Of a DNA stretch of 64,000 nt, positions 25,928 through 34,335 are shown one piece after another. Origin of the DNA: Nonomuraea gerenzanensis (GTDB taxonomy: Bacteria > Actinomycetota > Actinomycetes > Streptosporangiales > Streptosporangiaceae); NCBI RefSeq assembly GCF_020215645.1, contig NZ_CP084058.1:6200001-6264000 (forward strand), written 5' to 3'. Position 1 is the first letter of the stretch, and every line of letters begins with the position of its first letter. The notes beneath the pieces were generated by a model. It saw only the letters and a list, made by a program, of their open reading frames with translations. It had not been told where the DNA came from and did no database searches. A program made the position numbers and the translations under genes.

Positions 25928-26987
25928 GTGAAGTGTCCCGACCTGTCGCGCGCCGCCCGGCTGACCACCCACAGTGCCGTCTCCACCTCCCTGGCCTTGT
26001 ACAGCGATCGCGCCCTGAGCGAACTCGTGAACACGGCCGTGCCGCTCGGGTCAGGCATCGGCGGCACGTCGGCCCTGCTGGAGGTCGCCGGAAGCCCGGT
26101 CTTCGTCAAGCGGGTGCCTCTCACCGACCTGGAGGCAGCCTGAGCATGTCCACTCCACGGCGAACCTGTTCGACCTGCCCGTCTTCTGTCACTACGGCGT
26201 CGGCCTCATCGGCGGGCCGGGCTTCGGGGCCTGGAGGGAGCTGGCCGCGCACACCATGACGACGAACTGGGTGCTCGCGGCGGAACACGAGGGCTTCCCC
26301 CTGATGTACCACTGGCGGGTGCTGCCGGACTCGACGCCGCTGCCCGAGGAGCTGGCCGACATCGACCGGGCGGTCGCCTACTGGGGCGGCGGATCGCAGG
26401 TACGCCGCCGGATCGAGGCGCTGCGGCAGTCCTCGGCGAGCGTCGCGCTGTTCCTGGAGTACATCCCGCAGAACCTGCACCAGTGGCTGGGCACCCAGGT
26501 CGAGGCGGGAGACCAAGCCGCCGACCGCGCCTGCGCCATGGTGGAGAGGGAGCTGGCTGCCGGCATCTCGTTCATGAACAGCCGTGGCCTCCTGCACTTC
26601 GACGCGCACTTCGAGAACATCCTGACCGACGGCCGGCGCCTCTACTTCGCCGACTACGGCCTCGCGATCTCCTCGGGGTTCGAGCTGTCGCGGGACGAGG
26701 CCGACTTCTTCGGCCGGCATCAGAGCTACGACCGCTGCTATTCCGCCGCGTATCGGGTGAACTGGCTGATCACCGCTCTGTACGGACTGCGGAGAGAAGA
26801 TCAAGAGGACCGCGACGAGCGGGTGCACGCCTTCGCGGAGGGCGAGCATCCCACGGGAATCCCGGCGGAGGCCGCAGCGATCATCGCCCGGCACGCACCG
26901 ATCGCCGCAGTGATGTCCGATTTCTACCGCACGTTCCAGCGCCGGAGCAGGCGGGCCACCTACCCGCTTGAGAACTCCCGGCAGTGA
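25928..26987 (+). pseudogene. Protein-kinase-fold (APH-like) gene interrupted by a frameshift
   Basis: Two overlapping frames together encode one kinase-like protein of about 350 residues. Part one (GTG 25928 to stop 26143) gives the N-lobe: VPLGSGIGGTSALLEVAGSP followed by VFVKRVPL with the ATP lysine. It stops at 26141-26143, while the other frame continues RQPEHVHSTANLFDLPVF. Part two has LLHFDAHFENILTD (HxDxxxxN catalytic loop) and YFADYGLAIS (DYG in place of DFG), ending at 26987. A single-base indel near 26130-26140 explains it. It could be true decay or a sequence error, since the second half shows no other damage. Target unknown. Confidence 0.75.
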
Positions 26988-27098
26988 CACAGAGGGCGCG
27001 GCTTCCTGCTGCAGCGGCGGTACACATCACCACAACGCACGGTCAAGCTTCGGGAAACAGCAGCTAGGCACGCCCATTCCGGGAAACCTGCCACCGAA

Positions 27099-29090
27099 AT
27101 GGGTGATGACATCGAAGCGGCCGGCAGGACGACCCCCGCGGTCGCCGTCCTCGACGGCACCGGCACGGTGACCGGCTGGACCCAGGCCGCCGAGGAGCTC
27201 ACCGGCTACCTCGCCGCCGACATCCTCGGCCGCCCCATCGCCACCCTCCTCCCACCCGGCGGCGATGAACGACCTTTTACGCACCCGCCCCGTACAGCGA
27301 GGGTGGAGGTGCGGCGCCGCGACGGCGGAAGGGTCGCCGTGCGCGCCGAGGCCGCCCCGCTCATCCTCGGCGGCGACGGGCAGCGGTCCTGGCTGGTGTC
27401 GGCGGTCCCCGACACCGCCGATCCGTCCGCCGACCTGCTCAAGTCGCTCGTCAGCAGCTTCCCTGTCGCCATGGCCATCTGGGACGAGGACCTGCGCTGC
27501 GTCTGGTTCAACGAGGCGGCCGGGCAGCTCAGCGACGGTTACCCGTACTACCGGATCGGCCGCTCCCTGACCGAGACCGTCGACGGGATCGACACCCGGG
27601 CGGTGCAGGACGCGATGCGCGGGGTGCTCGCCGACGGCCGGCCCACGATCGACCGTGAGGCGCGCTGGTCCCACGCGGGTCGGGAGCGCACGCTGTCGAT
27701 CTCGCTGCTGCCGCTGCAGGGCGCGGACGGGCGGACGATCGGCGTGTGCTCGGTGGCGCTGGACTTCAGCAACAGCAAGGCGCGGGACCACCTCACCCTG
27801 CTGCGCGAGGAAGGCGTCCGGCTCAGCAGCACGCTGGACGTCATGGACACCGCCCAGGCGCTGGCCGAGGTGGCCGTCCCGGTCCTGGCCGACTACGTGA
27901 CCGTCGATCTGCCGGAGGCGATCCTGCCCGGCACCGAGCCGCAGCGGCGGCCGGGCGCCGAGCGGACCGGCGGCCCCGTGTTCCGGCGGGCCGGCGCGGC
28001 GTCCGTGCGGGAGGGGACGCCCGCGCCGCCCTGGGAGCGGGGGGAGCCCGTGTCCGTGCCGCCGCGATCCCCGTTCATGCGGGTCATGCAGGAACGGCGG
28101 CCGCACTTCGAGCCCGTGCTGGACACCTCGCCCGGCACCTGGCTGGAGCTGGACCCCGACCGGGCGCGGATCGTCCACGCCACCGGCATGCACTCGCTGA
28201 TCGTCATCGCGCTGGAGGCGCGCGGCGACGTGCTCGGCGTCGCGGCGTTCGCGCGCACCTCGAACCCGGCGCCGTTCACCAGGGACGACCTGCTCCTGGC
28301 CGAGGAACTGGTCACGCGGGCCGCGCTGAGCCTGGACAACGCGCGCCAGTACACCCGCCAGCGGCTGACCGCACTCACGCTCCAGCGCGACCTGCTGCCG
28401 CACGACCTGCGCGGCAGCGGCACCGTCGAGGTGGCCTCGCGCTACCTGCCCTCCGACACGAACGAGGGGGTGGGCGGCGACTGGTACGACACCATCGGAC
28501 TGCCCGGCGACCGCCTCGCCCTGGTCGTCGGCGACGTGACCGGGCACGGCATCAACGCCGCCGCCACCATGGGCCGCCTGCGCACCGCCGTGCACACCCT
28601 GGCCTACCTCGACCTGCCTCCGGACGAGCTGCTCACCCACCTCGACCGCCTGATCGCCAAGGACGCCCGCGGCCTCGACGCGACGGGCGCCACCTGCCTG
28701 TACGCGGTCCACGACCCGCGGACCGGCCGCTGCACCATGGCCACGGCCGGGCATCCGCCGCCCGCGATCGTGACCCCGTACGGCGAGGTGACGTTCCCGT
28801 CGCTGCCCGCCGGCACGCCGATCGGCGTCGGGCTGGGCACCTTCGAGTCGCGCGACCTGCACCTGCCCGCCGGAACCCTGCTCGCCCTCTACACCGACGG
28901 CCTCATCGAGACGCGGCAGGCCGACCTCGACGCCGGCATGGCCAGGCTCGGCGACACCCTCGCCCGCGCGGCGCCGCGAGCAGCGACACTCGAGCAGGTG
29001 TGTGAGGCCGTGATCGGCTCCATCGTGGGCGACACGCCCGCCGAGGACGACATCGCCCTGCTCCTGGCCCGCATCCGGGACGTCTCCTAG
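27099..29090 (+). CDS. PAS-PAS-GAF-SpoIIE serine phosphatase
   Basis: 663 residues. PAS 1 about 12-110 (VLDGTGTVTGWTQAAEELTG), PAS 2 about 118-230 (AIWDEDLRCVWFNEAAGQLS), and a GAF-like sensor about 245-420 (LLAEELVTRAALSLDNARQY at its end). The PP2C-type SpoIIE domain spans about 425-660, with metal sites in GVGGDWYDTIGL and VVGDVTGHGINAAATMGRLR, and LALYTDGLIETRQADLDAG. Members dephosphorylate anti-anti-sigma factors and thereby switch stress sigma factors. No membrane segment, so it senses a cytoplasmic signal. Stands alone. Confidence 0.95.
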   Translation: MGDDIEAAGRTTPAVAVLDGTGTVTGWTQAAEELTGYLAADILGRPIATLLPPGGDERPFTHPPRTARVEVRRRDGGRVAVRAEAAPLILGGDGQRSWLVSAVPDTADPSADLLKSLVSSFPVAMAIWDEDLRCVWFNEAAGQLSDGYPYYRIGRSLTETVDGIDTRAVQDAMRGVLADGRPTIDREARWSHAGRERTLSISLLPLQGADGRTIGVCSVALDFSNSKARDHLTLLREEGVRLSSTLDVMDTAQALAEVAVPVLADYVTVDLPEAILPGTEPQRRPGAERTGGPVFRRAGAASVREGTPAPPWERGEPVSVPPRSPFMRVMQERRPHFEPVLDTSPGTWLELDPDRARIVHATGMHSLIVIALEARGDVLGVAAFARTSNPAPFTRDDLLLAEELVTRAALSLDNARQYTRQRLTALTLQRDLLPHDLRGSGTVEVASRYLPSDTNEGVGGDWYDTIGLPGDRLALVVGDVTGHGINAAATMGRLRTAVHTLAYLDLPPDELLTHLDRLIAKDARGLDATGATCLYAVHDPRTGRCTMATAGHPPPAIVTPYGEVTFPSLPAGTPIGVGLGTFESRDLHLPAGTLLALYTDGLIETRQADLDAGMARLGDTLARAAPRAATLEQVCEAVIGSIVGDTPAEDDIALLLARIRDVS

Positions 29091-29097
29091 TATTCGC

Positions 29098-29111
29098 TAT
29101 ATTTAGTAAAT
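29098..29111 (+). promoter_or_regulatory. Leaderless promoter with palindromic operator
   Basis: TATATT at 29098-29103 lies 6 bp before ATG 29110, so the transcript probably starts at or next to the start codon (leaderless). The perfect palindrome ATTTAGTAAAT (29101-29111) covers the -10 to start region in a small AT-rich island, ideal for repression by the GbsR/MarR protein of the same operon. Confidence 0.55.
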
Positions 29112-29922
29112 GATGAATATGACGGGCACGCTGCGGCTCGACGGGTGCGACCTGCGCTACGCCGACAGCGGCGGTACGGGGACCCCGGTGGTCTTCACGC
29201 ACGGCGCCGGGGCCGACCACGTGATGTTCGCCGACCAGGCTGAGCACCTGCGAGCCCGGGGATACCGCGTCGTCGTCTGGGACCTGCGGGGCCACGGCCT
29301 GTCCCGCCCGGCCGGCGTTCCGTTCACCGCCGGACGGGCGCTCGCCGACCTGCGCGCGCTCATCGGTCACCTGGCGCTGGACAGGCCCGTGCTGGCGGGC
29401 CAGTCGCTGGGCGGCAACCTCGGCCAGGCCCTCGTCCGGCAGGACCGCCACCTGGCCCGGGCGTTGATCGTCATCGACTCGGCGTGGAACACCGGGCCGC
29501 TGTCCTGGAGTGAGCGCCTGCTGCTCAAGCTCGCCACGCCGGCACTGCTGGCCGTCCCCGCCGGGCGTCTGCCGCGGCTGATGGCCGACGCCTGCGCGGT
29601 CACACCGGCCGCCAGGGCGGACGCGCGGCGCGCCTTCTCCCAGCTGCCCAAGAAGGAGTTCGTCCAGGTGTGGAACGCCGCCGTGGAGCTGATCACCCCC
29701 GATCCCGGCTACCGGACGCCCGTTCCGCTGTGCCTGATCCGCGGCTCTCACGACCGCACCGGCAACATCGCCTCCGCCATGCCCCGCTGGGCCGGGGCCG
29801 AGGGCGTCGAAGAGATCGTCATCCCCGGCGCGGGCCACCTGTGCACGCAGGACGACCCGCGAGCCGTCAGCACGGCGATCGAGACGTTCCTGCACACGCT
29901 GACCTGCCAGGAGCGGCGATGA
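29110..29922 (+). CDS. Alpha/beta-fold hydrolase
   Basis: 270 residues. VVFTHGAGADHVMF carries the oxyanion loop, VVWDLRGHGLSRPAG follows, and LAGQSLGGNLGQAL is the nucleophile elbow (Ser). Asp lies in LIRGSHDRTGN and His in PGAGHLCTQDDP. Cytoplasmic. Starts MMNMTG with three close ATGs and no ribosome site, consistent with a leaderless message. The stop overlaps the next start (ATGA), coupling it to the GbsR/MarR regulator. Substrate unknown. Confidence 0.92.
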   Translation: MMNMTGTLRLDGCDLRYADSGGTGTPVVFTHGAGADHVMFADQAEHLRARGYRVVVWDLRGHGLSRPAGVPFTAGRALADLRALIGHLALDRPVLAGQSLGGNLGQALVRQDRHLARALIVIDSAWNTGPLSWSERLLLKLATPALLAVPAGRLPRLMADACAVTPAARADARRAFSQLPKKEFVQVWNAAVELITPDPGYRTPVPLCLIRGSHDRTGNIASAMPRWAGAEGVEEIVIPGAGHLCTQDDPRAVSTAIETFLHTLTCQERR

Positions 29923-30389
29923 ACGCCGACCGGCGCAGCTCGTTCATCGGCTCGGTGGGCGACCTGCTCGCCTCCTGGAGCCTGCCGCACGCCACCGGCC
30001 GCGTCTACGGGCTGCTCCTCATCAGCCAGGCCCCCCGGTCCCTGGACTCGATCGCCGCCGAGCTCACGCTGAGCAAGGGAGCGGTGAGCACCGCGGTGCG
30101 CCAGCTCGACTCCTGGGGGCTGGCCAGGGTCATCCCCCAGCCGGGAAGCCGCCGGCTCCTGGTCGAGGCCACCGGCGGCCTGGCGTCCCTGCTGGAGGCC
30201 AGCCACGCGCGCGCCAGGAGCCTGATCGCCGCCCTGCGCGAAGGGGAGGACCTGGTCGACGCCGGTCCCGCGCGCGAGCGGCTCCAGGACGTGATCGGCT
30301 TGTTCGCCGGGTACGTGGACGTCGGAGACCAGCTGCTTGACACGTACCGCAGGCAGCGGGGAGTGCGCGGCCCCGGCCGCGACGCGTGA
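29919..30389 (+). CDS. GbsR/MarR-family winged-helix regulator
   Basis: 156 residues. ATGRVYGLLLISQAPRSLDS, then IAAELTLSKGAVSTAVRQLD, is the GbsR/MarR winged helix; the remainder is a dimerising helix pair. ATG 29919 has AGGAG 5 nt upstream and overlaps the hydrolase stop. It probably represses its own operon through the palindrome at 29101-29111. Confidence 0.9.
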   Translation: MNADRRSSFIGSVGDLLASWSLPHATGRVYGLLLISQAPRSLDSIAAELTLSKGAVSTAVRQLDSWGLARVIPQPGSRRLLVEATGGLASLLEASHARARSLIAALREGEDLVDAGPARERLQDVIGLFAGYVDVGDQLLDTYRRQRGVRGPGRDA

Positions 30390-30403
30390 TAGACAGGCTC
30401 GCC

Positions 30404-30949
30404 ATGGAATTCTTCTGTTATCACCGTGACCGTCCCGACTCCGGCGCGCTGCGCGACAAGCTCGTGGCGGAGCACTGGTCCTACATGGACCGGTACGCCG
30501 AGCAGCTCATCGCCCGCGGCCCCACCCTCGACGGCGACACCGCCACCGGCAGCGTGCACATCGTCGACCTGCCCGGCCCGGCCGCCGCGCGGGCGTTCGC
30601 CTTCGACGAGCCCAACTACCAGGCCGGCGTGTACCGTGACGTGATGCTGCGCCGATGGCGCAACGTGCTGGGGCGCACCATGTGGGACTTCCCCGGTGGC
30701 CGCGAGGGCGGCAGCCGCTTCCTCGTGCTGGGCCTCGGCCTGGGTCAGGCCGCCGACCTCGCCCCACCGCCCGGCCGGCGGGAGGAGCTGATCGCCTACG
30801 GGCCGCTGCTGTCCGACGACGGCGGCACCTGGCTGGGCACGGCCGCCCTGGTCCGGGCGGCGGACCAGGGCACGGCCCGCGCCGTCCTGACCTCCGACCG
30901 GTACGCCGCCGTCGAGGTCCACCCCTGGGAGTTCGGCGGACGACGCTGA
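30404..30949 (+). CDS. YciI-like (YCII-related) protein
   Basis: 181 residues from ATG 30404. The first 85 residues match the YciI fold: FFCYHRDRPDSGALRDKLVA with the His-Asp pair, and GSVHIVDLPGPAAARAFAFD then EPNYQAGVYRDV. The second half, with ELIAYGPLLSDDGGTWLGTA and TSDRYAAVEVHPWEFGGR, looks like a second YciI unit, so the protein is an internal duplication. YciI proteins may bind small ligands; the function is unsettled. Confidence 0.85.
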   Translation: MEFFCYHRDRPDSGALRDKLVAEHWSYMDRYAEQLIARGPTLDGDTATGSVHIVDLPGPAAARAFAFDEPNYQAGVYRDVMLRRWRNVLGRTMWDFPGGREGGSRFLVLGLGLGQAADLAPPPGRREELIAYGPLLSDDGGTWLGTAALVRAADQGTARAVLTSDRYAAVEVHPWEFGGRR

Positions 30950-30976
30950 TCACGTCCCGGCTCGGGTCCCCCGGCA

Positions 30977-30994
30977 GGGGGAGACGCCTCCCCC
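30977..30994 (+). terminator. Short GC hairpin after YciI gene
   Basis: GGGGGAG (30977-30983), loop ACGC, CTCCCCC (30988-30994), 28 nt beyond the stop. Seven GC-rich pairs without a T-tract; a probable terminator. Confidence 0.5.
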
Positions 30995-31039
30995 ACCACG
31001 GGGAGTGACGCCCACCGGGTGCGCCCTACGCTCACCGGC

Positions 31040-31507
31040 ATGGTTGATCTGGATCACGCCCGCAAGTGGCCCGCGTACACGATGGCGGCGCTGTTCCTCT
31101 GCTACGCCGCGGGGAAGGCCGCGTTCGCCGCGCAGGCCCGGCTCGGCTTCCCCGGCGGGCCGCCCGTGTCGGCGGCCGAGACCGCCGGCTACTTCCTCGA
31201 CGCGGCGAGCGCGCAGTGGCTCGCCGCCGCCACCGGCGTGCTGGGCGCCTGCGTCGCCGTCGCCACGGTCACCCCGCTGGGCCGCGGAGCGCCCAGGGGG
31301 TTGATGCTGCTGGTGCTGGCGGGGATGACGCTGGCCGTCGGCGGCGGCGCGGGGATCATGATCCTGGACGGCTTCGTCGGGCTCGGTGTGGGCTGGCAGT
31401 GGTACCACGGTGTCCTGGGCGTCGTCGTGCTCGGGCTGTCGGCGGAGACCATGCGGTCCTATCTCGCGGCGACCAGGCGCCGTCATGGACGGGGAGCGGC
31501 GGCCTGA
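31040..31507 (+). CDS. Four-helix membrane protein
   Basis: 155 residues with four hydrophobic segments (TMAALFLCYAAGKAAFAA; WLAAATGVLGACVAVATVTP; LMLLVLAGMTLAVGGGAGIM; WYHGVLGVVVLGLSAETM) and a basic C-terminus. No family recognised. Converges on, and overlaps by 25 bp, the response-regulator gene on the other strand, so the two transcripts must interfere or read through. Confidence 0.75.
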   Translation: MVDLDHARKWPAYTMAALFLCYAAGKAAFAAQARLGFPGGPPVSAAETAGYFLDAASAQWLAAATGVLGACVAVATVTPLGRGAPRGLMLLVLAGMTLAVGGGAGIMILDGFVGLGVGWQWYHGVLGVVVLGLSAETMRSYLAATRRRHGRGAAA

Positions 31508-32163
31508 CCTGAGATCCGGTACCCCACCCCGGGCGTGGTGACGATGACCGGGGGCTCCCCCAGCTTGCGCCGCAACCGGCCGATGGTCACCGTGACCGTG
31601 TTGGTCAGCGGGTTGGCGTGCTCGTCCCACACCTGCTCCAGCAGGTCCTCAGCGCTGAGGAACGCGGGAGCCGCCCGGAGGAGGGCCTCCAGCAACGCGA
31701 ACTCCTTTACCGACAGCTCCAGCTGCCGGCCGTCACGGGTCGCGGTGCGGCGCAGCGGATCCAGCTCGATGCCTGCCGCCCGCAGGACGCGGGGCCGGGC
31801 GGCAGGCTGGCGGCGCACCAGCGAGCGGATCCGCAGCACCAGCTCAGGGAAGTGGAACGGCTTGGTCAGGTAGTCGTCGGCGCCCAGGGTCAGCCCGGTG
31901 ACCCGATCGACGGGCGAGTCGGCGGCCGTCAGCATCAGCACCATGACCCGATCGTCGCGCTCGGTGATCATCCGGCAGAGGGTGTCGCCGTGGATGCCCG
32001 GCAGATCCCGGTCGAGGACGACCACGTCGTAGGCGTTGAGGTCGAGCTTCGCCGCGGCCTCCAGCCCGTCGTGAGCCACGTCCACGGCCATGCCCTGGTC
32101 GCTGAGGCCCTCGGCCAGCACGGCGGCCAGGGAACGGGCGTCCTCCACCACGAGCACCCTCAT
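31483..32163 (-). CDS. OmpR-family response regulator
   Basis: 226 residues. Receiver: MRVLVVEDARSLAAVLAEGL, VVVLDRDLPGIHGDT with the phospho-Asp, and DDYLTKPFHFPEL with the conserved Lys. The OmpR winged helix includes LSVKEFALLEALLRAAP and TNTVTVTIGRLRRKLGEPP then VIVTTPGVGYRI. Start ATG 32163 overlaps the kinase stop. It is the output of the 32160-33353 kinase and the likely regulator of the divergent ABC exporter. Confidence 0.95.
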   Translation of the reverse strand: MRVLVVEDARSLAAVLAEGLSDQGMAVDVAHDGLEAAAKLDLNAYDVVVLDRDLPGIHGDTLCRMITERDDRVMVLMLTAADSPVDRVTGLTLGADDYLTKPFHFPELVLRIRSLVRRQPAARPRVLRAAGIELDPLRRTATRDGRQLELSVKEFALLEALLRAAPAFLSAEDLLEQVWDEHANPLTNTVTVTIGRLRRKLGEPPVIVTTPGVGYRISGQAAAPRP

Positions 32164-33353
32164 GCCGCGGCCTGCGCCGGCGGCAGCGAGACGGCGACGC
32201 GCAGGCCGCCCTCCGGCCGGGCCCGCAGGTCGAGAGAGCCGCCGTGCGCGGCGGCGACGGCGGCGACGATCGACAGCCCGAGCCCCGACCCGGGGCCGGA
32301 GTGAGTGCGGTCGGCGCCGAGCCGCTGGAAGGGCTGCGCCAGCCGGTCCACCTGCTCCTGGTCCAGGACGGGCCCCCCGGTCTCGACGACGAGCCGGGCC
32401 GTCGCGCCCTCGGTGGAGGTGGCCAGGCGGATCCAGCCGCCCTCGTGGTTGTGCGTGACGGCGTTGTCGACGACGTTGTCGATCATGCGGGTGAGCAGCG
32501 TCCTGCTGCCCCGGGTCCACGCGCTGTCGCCGCTCTCGGAGTGGACGGTGAGGTCGCGGGCGGCGATGTCGGCGGCCCGGGCGTTCAGGGCGTCGGCCGC
32601 CAGCTCACGCAGCGAGAGCGTGGTACGCCCGGCCAGGGCGCCGTGCTGCGTGCGGGCCAGCACGAGGAAGTCCTCGAGCAGCCGATCCACCTGGTCCAGC
32701 TCGGCGCGCAACCGGTGCGCCAGCGCCGCGGTCTGCGCAGGGACGGGCTCCGGCTTGGCCAGCGCGACGTCCAGTGAGGCCCGCATGGTCGCCAGCGGGG
32801 TACGCAGCTCGTGAGAGGCGTTGGCGACGAACCGGCGTTGCGCGGCGAACGAGCTCTCCAGCCGTTCCAGCAGCTCGTCGATGGTGTCGGCGAGGTCCTT
32901 GACCTCGTCGGCCGGCCCCTGGGCGGCCAGCCGCTCGTGCAGGTTGTCGGCGGAGATGCGGCGCGTGGCCGCGGTGATCACCCGCAGCGGGCGCAGCACC
33001 CGGCCCGCGACGACCCGGCCCAGGACGAGCGACACCACGGCCATGACCGCCAGGGCCAGCGCCGAGCCGACCAGGAGCTGGCGTGACTGGGCCGCATGCG
33101 TGTCCGACAGCTGAGCCTGCAGCCACGCGATGCGATCGGTGGCGGCGGCGAGCGTGGCGGGCTCGACCGGCGGTACCCCGGCGGGCGCGGACCGGGTCAC
33201 CTGCGTCCCGCCGAGACCCACGAGGTTGTTGATGGCCAGCAGCCCGACACCGGACAGCAGGAACATGGCCCCGTACAGGACCGTGAAGCGCAGCCGTACG
33301 GTCCGCGCCGGTCGTCGCCACTTTCGCATGCGCTCCAGGATGCCGTGCCGCAC
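32160..33353 (-). CDS. Sensor histidine kinase (OmpR-partner type)
   Basis: 397 residues. Helix 1 (LYGAMFLLSGVGLLAINNLV), an extracellular segment of about 60 residues, helix 2 (LLVGSALALAVMAVVSLVL), HAMP about 118-175, then the HisKA box RFVANASHELRTPLATMRAS with phospho-His. The HATPase has MIDNVVDNAVTHNHEGGWI and GPGSGLGLSIVAAVAAAHGG. GTG 33353 is the first start and may be leaderless; ATG 33329 begins a more typical basic N-terminus. Divergent from the ABC exporter by 64 bp. Confidence 0.95.
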   Translation of the reverse strand: MRHGILERMRKWRRPARTVRLRFTVLYGAMFLLSGVGLLAINNLVGLGGTQVTRSAPAGVPPVEPATLAAATDRIAWLQAQLSDTHAAQSRQLLVGSALALAVMAVVSLVLGRVVAGRVLRPLRVITAATRRISADNLHERLAAQGPADEVKDLADTIDELLERLESSFAAQRRFVANASHELRTPLATMRASLDVALAKPEPVPAQTAALAHRLRAELDQVDRLLEDFLVLARTQHGALAGRTTLSLRELAADALNARAADIAARDLTVHSESGDSAWTRGSRTLLTRMIDNVVDNAVTHNHEGGWIRLATSTEGATARLVVETGGPVLDQEQVDRLAQPFQRLGADRTHSGPGSGLGLSIVAAVAAAHGGSLDLRARPEGGLRVAVSLPPAQAAA

Positions 33354-33417
33354 CTAACACCGATGTGACAGCCCCCGTTCGGCCCCTGTTACGGCCGGGC
33401 CCGTACAACCGGTCGGC
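33354..33417. promoter_or_regulatory. Divergent promoter region, kinase / ABC exporter
   Basis: 64 bp hold both promoters. TACAAC at 33404-33409 fits a -10 for the ABC gene, giving a near-leaderless start at 33418. Two similar blocks, TGTGACAGCCCCCG and TGTTACGGCC, lie upstream and could be a response-regulator direct repeat. Confidence 0.35.
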
Positions 33418-34335
33418 ATGCGAGCAACCATCGAAGTCAGCGGGCTGCGCAAGCGGTTCGGCCCCACCCTGGCACTGGACGGCATGACGTTCACCGTGCC
33501 GCCCGGCCGCGTCACCGGGTTCGTCGGCCCCAACGGGGCAGGCAAGTCCACCACGATGCGGGTGATCCTCGGCCTCGACGCCCCCGACGCCGGCCACGCG
33601 CTGATCGGCGGGCAGCCGTACGCCGGCTTGCGTGACCCGCTCACCCACGTCGGCGCGCTGCTCGACGCCGGCGCGCTCCAGCCGAGCCGCACCGCCCGCG
33701 ACCACCTGCTGTGGCTGGCCCACTCGCAGGGCCTGGACGGCAGGCGGGCCGACGAGGTGCTGCGGCTGGTCGGGCTGCGAACCGCGGCCCGGCGCAGGGC
33801 CGGCGGCCTGTCCCTCGGCATGCGCCAGCGGCTCGGCGTCGCCGCCGCCCTGCTCGGCGACCCGCCCGTCCTCATGCTGGACGAACCGGTCAACGGCCTC
33901 GACCCCGAGGGAGTCATCTGGATGCGCGGCCTGCTGCGGACATTGGCCGGGGAGGGGCGGGCCGTCCTGGTGTCCAGCCATCTGATGAGCGAGCTGCAGG
34001 ACACCGCCGACCATCTCGTCGTGGTGGGCAGGGGCCGCGTGATCGCCGACACCGGCGTGGCCGACCTCATCACCGCCGCCTCCCGCGGCCAGGTCACCGT
34101 GCGCACCCCGGCGCACCCGCGGGCCAGGTCCGTGCTGAGCAACGCCGGCGCCAGCACGACCACCGCCGGCCACGACACGATCATCGTCTCCGGGCTGTCA
34201 CCGGAGCACGTGGTGGCGGCGCTCAACGCGGCCGCGGTGCCGTTCTCCGAGGTGGCGGCACACCGCGTGACTCTCGAACAGGCCTACCTCGACCTCACCG
34301 CCGACGCGGCCGAATACCGGGGAGCGGCACGATGA
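33418..34335 (+). CDS. ABC transporter ATPase (ABC-2 exporter type)
   Basis: 305 residues. Walker A GFVGPNGAGKSTTMRVI, signature GGLSLGMRQRLGVAAALL, Walker B PVLMLDEPVNGLDPEG and switch His in VLVSSHLMSE. The C-terminal 90 residues are the regulatory extension of bacitracin/daunorubicin-type exporter ATPases. Stop overlaps the next start (ATGA). It powers the two permeases that follow; the operon is divergent from a two-component pair, as in antimicrobial-resistance exporters. Confidence 0.95.
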   Translation: MRATIEVSGLRKRFGPTLALDGMTFTVPPGRVTGFVGPNGAGKSTTMRVILGLDAPDAGHALIGGQPYAGLRDPLTHVGALLDAGALQPSRTARDHLLWLAHSQGLDGRRADEVLRLVGLRTAARRRAGGLSLGMRQRLGVAAALLGDPPVLMLDEPVNGLDPEGVIWMRGLLRTLAGEGRAVLVSSHLMSELQDTADHLVVVGRGRVIADTGVADLITAASRGQVTVRTPAHPRARSVLSNAGASTTTAGHDTIIVSGLSPEHVVAALNAAAVPFSEVAAHRVTLEQAYLDLTADAAEYRGAAR

